A DNA stretch of 64,000 nucleotides from Actinomycetales bacterium (lineage in GTDB: Bacteria > Actinomycetota > Actinomycetes > S36-B12): NCBI GenBank assembly GCA_018970765.1, contig JAGWVT010000002.1, forward strand, positions 1 through 64,000, in the 5' to 3' direction. Position numbers and translations under genes: made by a program. Below, piece after piece: positions 50,077 through 58,872 of the stretch. Below the pieces are notes generated by a model. That model searched no databases. It was not told the origin of the DNA and saw only the letters and a program-made list of their open reading frames with translations. The first letter of the stretch is position 1. Each line of letters begins with the position of its first letter.

Positions 50077-51144
50077 TTGAAGCCACGTAGAAACGTTGCC
50101 CATCACCCAGCGAAATTGCTGTCGACAGGCCTAGTGCTGCTCTCGCTACTGGTCGGAATTGGCGCATCGGCGCCACCCGTTTCAGCTGAATCCTCAACAA
50201 GAGGCCTCTACGGAGCGGCCGATCCGCAGTGGGACGGTGCCTTTCGTCAGGCCCTCGGCATCCTCGGTCTGCTCGCGGTTGGTAGTCAACCAAGCCAAGA
50301 TGCGGTGTCCTGGCTTATCAATCAGCAGTGCGACAACGGCTCGTTTCAGGCGTTCAGAGCCGACCTGACCAAGCCATGTGCCCCCCCGGATCCCGATGCT
50401 GGGGTGGGCCCACAGGTTGACTCCACTGCTCTTGCGGCCGTGGCGTTGCTGCGCATCGGTACCGCAGCAAGTACGAAGGCGGCTAACAAGGCGATGGCCT
50501 GGATCGCTCGTCAACAACGTCCGGATGGCGGCTGGCCCTACATCGCGACCGGTACGTCAAATGCGAACTCGACCGGCTTGGCGATGGTTGCCTGGCGCGC
50601 CGTCGAGGGTGCACGGGCGACGTCGTCAATCAACAAGGGGACGAGGTTCCTCGGCACACTTGTCCAGCCATGTAGCGCGCAGGAAGGTGCACGCCTGTCC
50701 TACGGACCGGGAACCGCACCGGACTGGTCGGCAACTGCTCAAGGCGCCCTGGGCCTGACTGGCTCCCTGCCCGTCAGCACCACGAAGGGCCTGAAGTTGC
50801 AGGCGCCTTGCACCGGCACCACCGCAAGCCGCGTTGACTCGGCTTTGTCTCAAGGTTTGCAAACTACGCCGCTACTGCCGTCTTCATTCGGTACGGGCCC
50901 GGACCAAACCTCAACTGCGTTTGCCGTGCTCGCGCTGGTCTCTGCGGGCAAGGGCCGCGGTGGCGTGTCCGCGGCACGTTCCGCACTGGCTGATTCGGCC
51001 GGCGAGTACACGATGGGGTCCGCCGGCGCTGATCCTGCAGCTATTGGACTCCTCATGATGGTGGCCGAGGCAACAGGGGAAAACCCGAATGATTTCGGCG
51101 GCGTGAATCTGGTGCGACTGCTGCAAAGCAGCGAACGGCGATGA
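50077..51144 (+). CDS. Secreted alpha/alpha-toroid (terpene cyclase-like) protein of the B12 operon
   Basis: A 355-residue secreted protein. With a TTG start at 50077 it has a basic n-region (KPRRNVAHHPAK), a hydrophobic core and a cleavage site after PVSA; GAAAGG lies eight bases upstream. An ATG at 50011 is the alternative. The mature part has repeated helix pairs with NQQCDNGSFQAF, IARQQRPDGGWPYI and QTSTAFAVLALV, the repeats of squalene cyclase/prenyltransferase toroids. No cyclase DxDD acid motif is seen. Intrinsic factor and transcobalamin carry the same toroid as their N-terminal domain. Under a cobalamin riboswitch and next to an ECF transporter (SCO2321-like order), corrinoid binding outside the cell is the natural inference. 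Confidence 0.8.
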   Translation: MKPRRNVAHHPAKLLSTGLVLLSLLVGIGASAPPVSAESSTRGLYGAADPQWDGAFRQALGILGLLAVGSQPSQDAVSWLINQQCDNGSFQAFRADLTKPCAPPDPDAGVGPQVDSTALAAVALLRIGTAASTKAANKAMAWIARQQRPDGGWPYIATGTSNANSTGLAMVAWRAVEGARATSSINKGTRFLGTLVQPCSAQEGARLSYGPGTAPDWSATAQGALGLTGSLPVSTTKGLKLQAPCTGTTASRVDSALSQGLQTTPLLPSSFGTGPDQTSTAFAVLALVSAGKGRGGVSAARSALADSAGEYTMGSAGADPAAIGLLMMVAEATGENPNDFGGVNLVRLLQSSERR

Positions 51145-51830
51145 CGGCACCGGTGGTGACTGAGCAGGCCTACCGCTACTGGACCTACTGGGTGTTGGAG
51201 AACGGGCAGTGGTCCTTCTCTCAGGTGGCACCCGCAGGCACCCTGCCTGACGACGGTGCGGTCCAGGGATGGCGATTCGCAGTCACCACCGTTGCCGGTA
51301 ACTCCACATCGGCGCCAAGGACCGACCCCGCCCTGGCATTCGATCGAGCCTGCCTCGGAGTTAGCGCGCCTGCAGGAAGCAAGCGCGTGGCCATCGTCAT
51401 CGATTCAGGTGAGGAAGGCATAGCTCCAAACGATGAGACACCCCCAACGCCGCGTGCTGCCTGTGCCGTGGTCGACGAAGATGCCACCGGTGCGCAGGCG
51501 GTTGCGTCCGTGGCGGACCTGCGCGTAGAGGACGGATTGGTCTGCGCCATCGATCGCTACCCAGCGAGGGAATGTGCCATCACCATCGCAATCCAAAATC
51601 CTGCCTCGTTAACTTCTCCGGACGCGCAGGCACAGTCGCAGAGTATGGACGTGCTCAGTGCGACGGCAACGCAAGAATCAGATGCATCAACCCCTGCACT
51701 CAGCAGTCCCAGCGCGACTGATGCCGCTTCGGGTTCGCCGATCGGAGTCGGCCTCACCGCGCTACTGCTGCTGGCCGGACTGTGCGTGGCCTGGTGGCTG
51801 CAACGCCGCAGGATTCGGGGTACCCGGTGA
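51141..51830 (+). CDS. SCO2322-like membrane-anchored protein
   Basis: A 229-residue protein. Residues about 10-150 match the SCO2322 family as I remember it: YRYWTYWVLENGQWSFSQ, VQGWRFAV, KRVAIVIDSGEEG, and paired cysteines. A Ser/Thr-rich linker follows and a C-terminal helix (about 195-220) ends in a basic tail, a typical outside-to-inside anchor. Unlike the Streptomyces protein, no N-terminal signal peptide is visible: the domain begins ten residues after the ATG. The ATG overlaps the toroid gene's stop by four bases. Either an unusual route to the surface or a fusion with the preceding protein by frameshift would explain this. Confidence 0.75.
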   Translation: MTAPVVTEQAYRYWTYWVLENGQWSFSQVAPAGTLPDDGAVQGWRFAVTTVAGNSTSAPRTDPALAFDRACLGVSAPAGSKRVAIVIDSGEEGIAPNDETPPTPRAACAVVDEDATGAQAVASVADLRVEDGLVCAIDRYPARECAITIAIQNPASLTSPDAQAQSQSMDVLSATATQESDASTPALSSPSATDAASGSPIGVGLTALLLLAGLCVAWWLQRRRIRGTR

Positions 51831-52981
51831 ATCTGCTCAACACGAATGCACGCAACATGCGCCCACTTCATCCACTTGCCTGGTGGGCGTGGGCCATTGG
51901 TATGGCGGTGGCAGCAAGCCGCACCACGAACCCGCTGTTACTGATGTTGTTAGTGGCCGCTGCCGGTGTCGTCGTGGTTGCGCGCCGACCCGATGCTCCA
52001 TGGAGCCGGTCGTTCGCGTTCTTCCTAAAGTTCGGACTCGTCATCATCGCGTTCAGAGTGGGATTGCAGGTCCTTTTTGGAGCAGAGATAGGGCGCACCG
52101 TATTGGTGGCGCTGCCTCAGATTGGCCTGCCATCGTGGGCCGCCGGCGTTCGCATCGGAGGCGATCTGACGGCCGAGGCGCTATTGATGGCGCTCTATGA
52201 CGGAATGCGCCTGGCGGCCATCATCGCCTGCGTTGGCGCGGCAAACTCCCTGGCGTCACCGACGCGATTGTTGAAGTCGGTACCCGCTTCGCTCTATGCA
52301 TTTGGAGTTAGCATCGTGGTGGCGACCACGTTCATGCCCATGCTCGTGGCAGACGTACAACGAGTACGCACCGCACGCAGCCTTCGCGGACGACCGATGC
52401 GCGGGCCGCGGGCTCTGGCCGGGGCGATTCTGCCTGTTCTCGAAGGCGCGATCGACCGTGCCATCACGCTGGCAGCATCGATGGACTCGCGCGGCTACGG
52501 CAGACGTGTGTCGCACCGAGCTCCCCGGCTGCAGGCGGCGCTGCTCCTCGGCGGCCTGTGCTGTGCCTGCATCGGCAGCTACGCCGTGATAGCCCAGGGC
52601 ACCGCGGATTGGCTCGGAATACCAATGCTCCTGGTCGGCACGCTCGGATGCGTTGTTGCCGCAGCGCTGGCCGGTCGCGGGTCTGGTCGCACTCGTTATC
52701 GCCCCGATCCGTGGCGCGGCCCCGAATGGCTCGTGGTGACCGCAGGCCTAACAGCGGCCGTTTCATTCAGCGTCCTCGACAACCTGCTGCCACTGGCGAT
52801 GATGCCAAGTACGTCGCCACCAACCTGGCCTCAACTGCCTGTCCTTGCCCTGCTGGCCATCGGGCTGGCAGCAACGCCCGCGGTCACCTCGCCGCCGCTG
52901 CCCATGGTCCGACGGGAACGGCCCATCCAGCCAGCCGTGCCAGAAACCGCAGCCGCGCCTCCCGCAAGGATGACCCCGTGA
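51827..52981 (+). CDS. ECF transporter T component (CbiQ/EcfT family)
   Basis: A 384-residue energy-coupling transmembrane protein. The EcfT coupling motifs are seen in the long helix region: RTARSLRGRPMRG and ASMDSRGYG, the Ala-Arg-Gly signatures contacting the ATPase. About seven to eight helices are predicted, more than the usual five, because of an extra C-terminal membrane segment (about 230-350). The GTG at 51827 makes the same 4-nt overlap seen throughout the operon; an ATG ten codons later is possible. It links the substrate-binding S protein to the ATPase. Confidence 0.88.
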   Translation: MNLLNTNARNMRPLHPLAWWAWAIGMAVAASRTTNPLLLMLLVAAAGVVVVARRPDAPWSRSFAFFLKFGLVIIAFRVGLQVLFGAEIGRTVLVALPQIGLPSWAAGVRIGGDLTAEALLMALYDGMRLAAIIACVGAANSLASPTRLLKSVPASLYAFGVSIVVATTFMPMLVADVQRVRTARSLRGRPMRGPRALAGAILPVLEGAIDRAITLAASMDSRGYGRRVSHRAPRLQAALLLGGLCCACIGSYAVIAQGTADWLGIPMLLVGTLGCVVAAALAGRGSGRTRYRPDPWRGPEWLVVTAGLTAAVSFSVLDNLLPLAMMPSTSPPTWPQLPVLALLAIGLAATPAVTSPPLPMVRRERPIQPAVPETAAAPPARMTP

Positions 52982-54609
52982 CGGGCACAACGGTTGTCTG
53001 CTTTGAGCAGGTCACCATCACCTACTCCGGGCACCATCGCCCAGTCCTGCGCGACGTCGACCTGCGCATCCAACGCGGCGAACTCGCATTGGTCGTCGGT
53101 CGCACGGGCAGCGGTAAGACGACGTTTCTGCGTGCAATCAACGGACTCGTGCCGCACTTCACCGGCGGACATCTCCAGGGTCGCGTCATAGTCGGTGAGC
53201 GAAACACCGCCACACATCCCCCGCGGGAACTTGCTGACCTCGTTGGCGTGGTTCCGCAGGACCCGCTGAGTGGGTTCGTCACCGATACCGTCGAGGACGA
53301 ACTCGCGTACAGCATGGAGAGCCTTGGTCTAGCCCCCTCAACCATGCGACGCCGTGTTGAGGAAACCCTGGACCTGCTGGGCCTGGCCGATCAACGGCAG
53401 CGCGCAATGTCGACATTGTCCGCTGGGCAGCAGCAGCGGGTAGCAATTGGAGCGGCCTTGACGGCTCACCCCGCCGTGCTCGTGCTTGATGAACCCACGT
53501 CGGCACTTGACCCGGGAGCTGCGGAAGATGTCCTCGCGGCCTTGCACCGCCTCGTGCACGACCTCGATATCACCGTTGTGATGTCGGAACATCGACTCGA
53601 ACGAGTTGTGCAATACGCCGACCGCGTGATCGTCGTTCCTGGCAATGGTGAGCCAGTCACCGTCGGGCAACCCGCCGCCATCATGCATTCGGCACCGATC
53701 GCTCCACCGGTCGTGCAACTTGGTCGACTGGCCGGGTGGGAGCCATTACCCCTGACGATTCGCGATGCGCGACGGGTTGCGGGTCCGTTGCGAGATCTGC
53801 TCGTCGGCCGGGCTCCTGCCGACCGACTCGATCCGACTCTGGTCGCCCTTGATGAGCTCACCGCACTACACCAGGCCAGCGTCAGCTATCACCAACGGCC
53901 CGCACTGCGCGAGGTCTCCCTGAGCGTTCATGCCGGTGAAGTCGTCGCCCTGATGGGTCGCAATGGCGCGGGCAAGTCCACGCTGCTGTCCCTGATCGCC
54001 GGCCTGCGGCGACCTGACCGCGGCCAGGTCCGCCTCGCGGATCAGGATCCGACGGCACTGGCTCCACGCACCCGCATTCACCGAGTCGGGATGGTCCCGC
54101 AGGAACCCGGTGACCTCTTGACCTGTGTCACCGTCGGCGAGGAGTGCCGCGCCGCCGATCGCGATGCCAATGCGACGCCCGGCACGACCCGCGCACTGCT
54201 CGCCCTGCTCGCCCCAGACCTCGATGACGGCGGACACCCTCGTGACCTATCCGAGGGCGAGCGACTACTCCTGGTCCTCGCGGTGATTCTGGCCGCGCGC
54301 CCCGGTCTGCTGCTGCTCGACGAGCCAACGCGCGGCCTTGACTATCCGACGAAGGCTCGCCTCGTCCAGGTCCTCAGCGATCTGGCTGCCGCGGGGCACG
54401 GAATCATGTTGGCCACACATGATGTGGAACTGGCCGCCGAAGTTGCTACGCGTGTGGTCGTTCTTGCTGACGGCGAGGTGGTGAGCGACGGTGCTGCCGC
54501 GACTGTTCTAACTGCCTCGCCGATGTTCGCACCGCAGGTCAGCAAGGTTCTCGCGCCTCAGCCGTGGCTGACCGTGCGCCAGGTCCAAGACGCATTGAGC
54601 AATCCATGA
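52978..54609 (+). CDS. ECF transporter ATPase, two fused ABC domains
   Basis: A 543-residue double ABC ATPase. Domain 1 (about 5-240) has GRTGSGKTTFL, signature LSAGQQQRVAIG and VLVLDEPTSALDPG. Domain 2 (about 295-520) has GRNGAGKSTLL, a variant signature LSEGERLLLVLA and LLLLDEPTRGLD. The two replace separate EcfA and EcfA' subunits. The second signature departs from LSGGQ, so the two sites may not be equal. The GTG at 52978 overlaps the T gene by four bases. Confidence 0.92.
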   Translation: MTGTTVVCFEQVTITYSGHHRPVLRDVDLRIQRGELALVVGRTGSGKTTFLRAINGLVPHFTGGHLQGRVIVGERNTATHPPRELADLVGVVPQDPLSGFVTDTVEDELAYSMESLGLAPSTMRRRVEETLDLLGLADQRQRAMSTLSAGQQQRVAIGAALTAHPAVLVLDEPTSALDPGAAEDVLAALHRLVHDLDITVVMSEHRLERVVQYADRVIVVPGNGEPVTVGQPAAIMHSAPIAPPVVQLGRLAGWEPLPLTIRDARRVAGPLRDLLVGRAPADRLDPTLVALDELTALHQASVSYHQRPALREVSLSVHAGEVVALMGRNGAGKSTLLSLIAGLRRPDRGQVRLADQDPTALAPRTRIHRVGMVPQEPGDLLTCVTVGEECRAADRDANATPGTTRALLALLAPDLDDGGHPRDLSEGERLLLVLAVILAARPGLLLLDEPTRGLDYPTKARLVQVLSDLAAAGHGIMLATHDVELAAEVATRVVVLADGEVVSDGAAATVLTASPMFAPQVSKVLAPQPWLTVRQVQDALSNP

Positions 54610-55445
54610 CCGTCATGCCACTGCGCAGGACGTCCTCCGCCGCAATCGCCTTGGTGTCACTGATTGGTGTTGTGGCATTCGGCTGGCCCCTCATCGCCAT
54701 GCCAGATTCCGTGGCGATCGCGCACGCCCAGGATGCGCCCTGGCTGTTCGCCATCTTGGTTCCGGCACTGCTTCTCGTTGTGCTGACCTGCATACATGAC
54801 GGCGTGATGGATGCCAAGGCCGTTGCCATGCTCGGTGTGCTCTCAGCAGTGGTCGCCGTACTGCGACCACTGGGCGGCGGAACCGCCGGACTCGAGCCGA
54901 TCTGGGTCATCATTGTGCTTGCGGGTCGCGCGCTGGGACCCGGTTTCGGATTCACCCTCGGCGCCACCTCGCTTTTCGCCTCCGCACTGCTGACAGGTGG
55001 CGTCGGCCCCTGGCTGCCCTTTCAGATGCTGGGTGCCGCTTGGGTCGGTTTAGGTGCCGGGCTACTTCCGCCCGCTCGGGGGCGGGCCGAGCTGGCTCTG
55101 CTGACAATCTATTCCGCAGTTGCCTGCCTGGCCTACGGCCTTGTTCTCAACCTCTGGCTCTGGCCATTCACCACGAATCTGCCCGCCGCGATCGCCTTTG
55201 CGCCTGGTGCTCCAGTAATCGAGAACCTGCTCGCCTGGCTCCGATTCACACTTGTGACGTCGTTGGGGTGGGATATCCCTCGGGCAATGCTCACCATCGT
55301 GCTCATTTGGCTGGCCGGTCCGGTTGTGCTGACGACCCTGCGCAGAGCGGGCCGTCGAGCCTCGTTCGGTGCGCAGGCGCAGTTCGAGCGGATGAACTCA
55401 GCGCCTGTGCCGCAAAGCCAGTCAACGACGCTGCAGAGCATCTGA
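54606..55445 (+). CDS. ECF transporter S component (predicted corrinoid-specific)
   Basis: A 279-residue protein with about six to seven helices and a 30-residue cytoplasmic tail. The middle (GGGTAGLEPIWVIIVLAGRALGPGFGFTLG and TGGVGPWLPFQMLGAAWVGLGAGLLP) has the PF-type ECF S architecture with an FQM[LI]xxxWVG segment. Substrate is inferred from the riboswitch and CobU-CobT-CobS neighbours to be a corrinoid; the sequence is not a BtuM or CbrT that I recognise. It overlaps the ATPase gene by four bases and the next gene by one. Confidence 0.85.
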   Translation: MTVMPLRRTSSAAIALVSLIGVVAFGWPLIAMPDSVAIAHAQDAPWLFAILVPALLLVVLTCIHDGVMDAKAVAMLGVLSAVVAVLRPLGGGTAGLEPIWVIIVLAGRALGPGFGFTLGATSLFASALLTGGVGPWLPFQMLGAAWVGLGAGLLPPARGRAELALLTIYSAVACLAYGLVLNLWLWPFTTNLPAAIAFAPGAPVIENLLAWLRFTLVTSLGWDIPRAMLTIVLIWLAGPVVLTTLRRAGRRASFGAQAQFERMNSAPVPQSQSTTLQSI

Positions 55446-56944
55446 TGCGGGTGCGATTTCTGGGCACCGGAGCCGCAAGTGGTTGGCCCAACCCCTACTG
55501 CTCCTGCTCATCCTGTTGTGATGAGCGAGCCGCGGGGCGTGCGCGTTCGTCCACGAGTCTGCTGGTCGACGAGCAACTCCTGCTCGACTGCGGACCGGCG
55601 GCACTCGATGGGGCACGCGCACTACACCAGTCGCTGGCTGCCGTTGAACACGTCGTGATCACCCACGGCCATCCCGACCACCTAGCTCCCGCCTTTCTAC
55701 TCTTTCGTCACTGGGCGCATGCTCACCAGGGGCAGACCAAGCCACATTTGCATCTGTGGGCTCCTCCGCTCGCACTGGCAGCGTGCGAACCTTGGATCGC
55801 TCCACAGGATCTTGGATCCCGCGTGCAGCTGCACGCGCTGGTCGCCGGCACGCAACACCAACTCACCACCGCTAACGCGTCGTACACCCTTCGTACGCTT
55901 CCTGCCTCGCACGGTCGACCCGTTGAACCCAGCAGCGGTGAACCAGGTCAAGACGAACCTGACGACGCACTGGCCAGCGAGGCGGTGCTGCTAGACCTTG
56001 AGGATGACGATGGGGTACGCCTGCTCTACGCCACCGACACAGGCCCGCTATCTCCCGCCGCACTTGCCATGACAAGTGACCGCGAATACCACTTGGTCTG
56101 TATCGAAGAGACTTTCGGCAGCTTCTTGGATCATCACACGGGTCACCTTGACCTTCGAACATTCGCAAGCACGATCGAACACCTGGCGAACACCAGGGCA
56201 ATCACAGCGCGGACAACCGTGATCGCCGTCCACCTCGGCCATCACAATCCCCCGACCCCAAAACTACGCGACATGCTGGCACCGATGGGAGCCGATGTGG
56301 TCGATGACGGTACAACGCTGACACTGTCCGCAAGTCGGGCTGACTCGCACTCTGCACGCAACATCGCACCCCGCTGCACTCATCTGGTTTTGGGCGGTGC
56401 CCGTTCCGGCAAATCACGCTATGCCGAGGGATTGTCAGCGCAATTCGACAGTGTCGTCTACATCGCCTGCGCTCGTCGCGATTCAACGGACGCTGAATGG
56501 ATGGAGCGCATCGCCGCTCATCGCCAGCGCCGCCCAGGTCATTGGCGCACTGAGGAGACCACGCAACTCGCCGCTTCCATCAAAGGCCATCAGGACGAAG
56601 CTGCGTGCATCCTTATCGACTGCCTGGGGACCTGGGTCACCGCGCTGGTTGACGACGCGGATGCCTGGCAGGACAGGAGCCGCGCCACGACCGTGGTCAT
56701 GAGCGCCTGCGATGCGCTCACCACAGCCATTAGCGAATCGCGAGCATCGGTTGTCCTGGTGAGTAACGAGGTTGGCTCCGGAGTAGTACCGAGTTCTGCC
56801 AGTGGTCGGCTGTTTCGCGACCTACTTGGCATGGTGAATCTCCGCGTCGCGCAGGTGTGTGACAAATCGACGTTGATGGTGGCCGGGCGAGGTCTTGCGC
56901 TTGCTGACCTGACTGCGCATTCAACTGTCGAGGATGTGCCGTGA
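55445..56944 (+). CDS. cobU: MBL-fold hydrolase fused to adenosylcobinamide kinase/GTP transferase
   Basis: A 499-residue fusion. Residues 1-290 are a metallo-beta-lactamase/PhnP-like domain: MRVRFLGTGAASGWP, four cysteines (CSCSSC), ITHGHPDHLAP, LYATDTGP. Residues about 300-499 are CobU: P-loop LGGARSGKSRYAE, the guanylylated histidine in IAAHRQRRP, IDCLGTWVTALV and VLVSNEVGSGVVP. CobU converts adenosylcobinamide to GDP-cobinamide. The MBL part could be a phosphatase of the pathway, possibly replacing CobC, since no cobC gene is nearby; that is inference. The ATG shares its A with the stop of the S gene. Confidence 0.9.
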   Translation: MRVRFLGTGAASGWPNPYCSCSSCCDERAAGRARSSTSLLVDEQLLLDCGPAALDGARALHQSLAAVEHVVITHGHPDHLAPAFLLFRHWAHAHQGQTKPHLHLWAPPLALAACEPWIAPQDLGSRVQLHALVAGTQHQLTTANASYTLRTLPASHGRPVEPSSGEPGQDEPDDALASEAVLLDLEDDDGVRLLYATDTGPLSPAALAMTSDREYHLVCIEETFGSFLDHHTGHLDLRTFASTIEHLANTRAITARTTVIAVHLGHHNPPTPKLRDMLAPMGADVVDDGTTLTLSASRADSHSARNIAPRCTHLVLGGARSGKSRYAEGLSAQFDSVVYIACARRDSTDAEWMERIAAHRQRRPGHWRTEETTQLAASIKGHQDEAACILIDCLGTWVTALVDDADAWQDRSRATTVVMSACDALTTAISESRASVVLVSNEVGSGVVPSSASGRLFRDLLGMVNLRVAQVCDKSTLMVAGRGLALADLTAHSTVEDVP

Positions 56945-58002
56945 CTGAGATTCCACTCCCCGACGCCGCGTGTGCGGAACGCGCACGCGCCCGACAGGAT
57001 CAACTCACCAAGCCCACTGGTGCCCTAGGCCGGCTCGAGGAACTGAGCGTATGGGCCGCGGCAGTGCAGGGCCAGTGCCCTCCGCAACCATTTCAACAGG
57101 TGCAGCTCACGATCTTCGCTGGCGATCACGGGGTTGCACGCATGGCCCGCACCAGCGCCTATCCACCCGAGGTCACCGCGCAGATGGTGCGCAACCTGGT
57201 GTCCGGGGGTGCCGGTGCAAGCGTGCTGGCTCGCCTGCACGGCGTGCGACTACATGTCATTGATGCCGCGGTGGATTGCGAGCCCGACTACGTCAACGAT
57301 CTGCCTGCTGATGCTCGACCGGACCCCCTGACCACACGCATTCGCCGCGGGAGTGGCTCCATTGACCGTGAAGACGCGCTAACCAGGCAAGAGGTCGAGC
57401 GGGCGCTGGCTCTGGGACAAAATTGTGCGGACGAAGCGATTGAGGCAGGTGCAGATCTGCTCATCGTCGGTGATATGGGCATCGGCAACACCACGCCAGC
57501 AGCTGTGCTCGTCGGGCTGCTCACTCGCCATGATGCGGCACAGGTCACCGGACGCGGGACTGGCATCGACGACGCCACCTGGATGCGCAAGTGCACGGCC
57601 ATTCGCGAGGCCATGCGTCGGGCCAGGCCAATCATGGGCGATCCCCTAGCGCTGCTTGCCTGCTGCGCCGGAGCAGACCTGGCTGCGATGGTCGGCTTCA
57701 TCGGTAGGGCTGCAGAGCGCGGCGTGCCCGTGATTCTCGATGGCACCGTAGTCACTGCTGCAGCACTTGTGGTGGATCGTCAACATCACCGAGCACGTAA
57801 GTGGTGGCTTGCGGGGCATCGCTCGACTGAGCCCGCGCATCGCTTTGCGCTGGAGTATCTGGATCTGGAACCTGTCGCCGACCATGGCATGCGCCTGGGC
57901 GAAGGCACCGGTGCCTTGATGGCTTTGGGCACCGTGCAATCAGCAATCGCCCTGCTCGCGCAGATGGCCACCTTCGACGAAGCAGCGGTGAGTAATAGGT
58001 GA
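56941..58002 (+). CDS. cobT: Nicotinate-nucleotide-dimethylbenzimidazole phosphoribosyltransferase
   Basis: A 353-residue enzyme that makes alpha-ribazole phosphate from nicotinate mononucleotide and a lower-ligand base. The motifs GGAGASVLAR, VGDMGIGNTTPAAVL and the catalytic glutamate region RLGEGTGALMAL are intact. The GTG start overlaps the cobU stop by four bases. No dimethylbenzimidazole synthase (bluB) is in the window, so the base may be scavenged or made elsewhere. Confidence 0.95.
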   Translation: MTEIPLPDAACAERARARQDQLTKPTGALGRLEELSVWAAAVQGQCPPQPFQQVQLTIFAGDHGVARMARTSAYPPEVTAQMVRNLVSGGAGASVLARLHGVRLHVIDAAVDCEPDYVNDLPADARPDPLTTRIRRGSGSIDREDALTRQEVERALALGQNCADEAIEAGADLLIVGDMGIGNTTPAAVLVGLLTRHDAAQVTGRGTGIDDATWMRKCTAIREAMRRARPIMGDPLALLACCAGADLAAMVGFIGRAAERGVPVILDGTVVTAAALVVDRQHHRARKWWLAGHRSTEPAHRFALEYLDLEPVADHGMRLGEGTGALMALGTVQSAIALLAQMATFDEAAVSNR

Positions 58003-58793
58003 CGCCCAACGGCCCTCAGCACACCCTTAGCGATGGTCTACGCCTGGCATTCGGAACGCTCACGCGCGTACCAACACCACCGCCTAGTCAGGTCACACGC
58101 GGTTGCACGCGCATCGCCATGCTGCTGGCCCCCCTGGTGGGCCTGCTCCTCACCGCTGGTGCCGCCCTGCCACTGCTGCTCACCGACGCTTACCCAGGCC
58201 TGGCCGCGCTGACAGCTTGTGGCGCAGTGCTGCTGGTGGCGTGGGGCTCTGGCGCGTTGCACCTCGATGGCCTGGCGGATACTGCCGATGCGCTGGGCAG
58301 TCGAGCACCTGCCGAGCGTGCACTCCAGATCGCGCGGCGGTCTGACATCGGCCCCTTCGGTGTCCTTGCCATCGTCGCTGCGCTACTCCTGCAGATCATT
58401 GCGCTGGGCAGCTTGGCCTTGACACAGCCGGTGCCGTTCACATTCTGGATTGCGGTGTTCTGCATCGGCGGTGCTCGAGCCGCGATCACTGTTGGCTGCA
58501 CACCTTGGTTCCCACCCGCCCGTCCTGACGGACTCGGCGCCACCGTTGCCCGGTGCGTACCACGGTCAGCAGCGGTGTTGACCTGGGTACTGCTGATCGG
58601 TCTTGGATGGCTCCTGCTTGGCCCGGTCGGCGCAATCGCCTTGGCCGCGGCCGCCGGCGCCGCGGTGCTCACACTGCTGCACGCCAAGAATCGTTTGGGT
58701 GGCATGACCGGGGACGTCCTCGGCGCCAGCGTCGAAGTGGCCGCCACCGCGGGACTGGTGACCGCCTGCATGGCCAGCCAGATCCTGGCTTGA
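57999..58793 (+). CDS. cobS: Adenosylcobinamide-GDP ribazoletransferase (cobalamin synthase)
   Basis: A 264-residue membrane enzyme joining GDP-cobinamide and alpha-ribazole (phosphate). The acidic motif LHLDGLADTADALGS, the RRSDIGPFGVLA segment and the late NRLGGMTGDVLGA motif are present, with about seven helices. The GTG overlaps cobT by four bases. It is the last gene of the riboswitch operon; a 79-bp gap and a non-B12 gene follow. Confidence 0.94.
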   Translation: MTPNGPQHTLSDGLRLAFGTLTRVPTPPPSQVTRGCTRIAMLLAPLVGLLLTAGAALPLLLTDAYPGLAALTACGAVLLVAWGSGALHLDGLADTADALGSRAPAERALQIARRSDIGPFGVLAIVAALLLQIIALGSLALTQPVPFTFWIAVFCIGGARAAITVGCTPWFPPARPDGLGATVARCVPRSAAVLTWVLLIGLGWLLLGPVGAIALAAAAGAAVLTLLHAKNRLGGMTGDVLGASVEVAATAGLVTACMASQILA

Positions 58794-58872
58794 GCGCACA
58801 CCCGGCAAGAACCTTCTGAAATTTCTCGAGTGAATCTGGTTCACCGGGCCCCCTGCCGGGCACTACCAGCGC

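Noticed and set aside
49995..50090. A 31-codon gene after the riboswitch hairpin
   Set aside because: No family resemblance and a composition of charged residues only; treated as a possible regulatory leader frame, not a protein gene.
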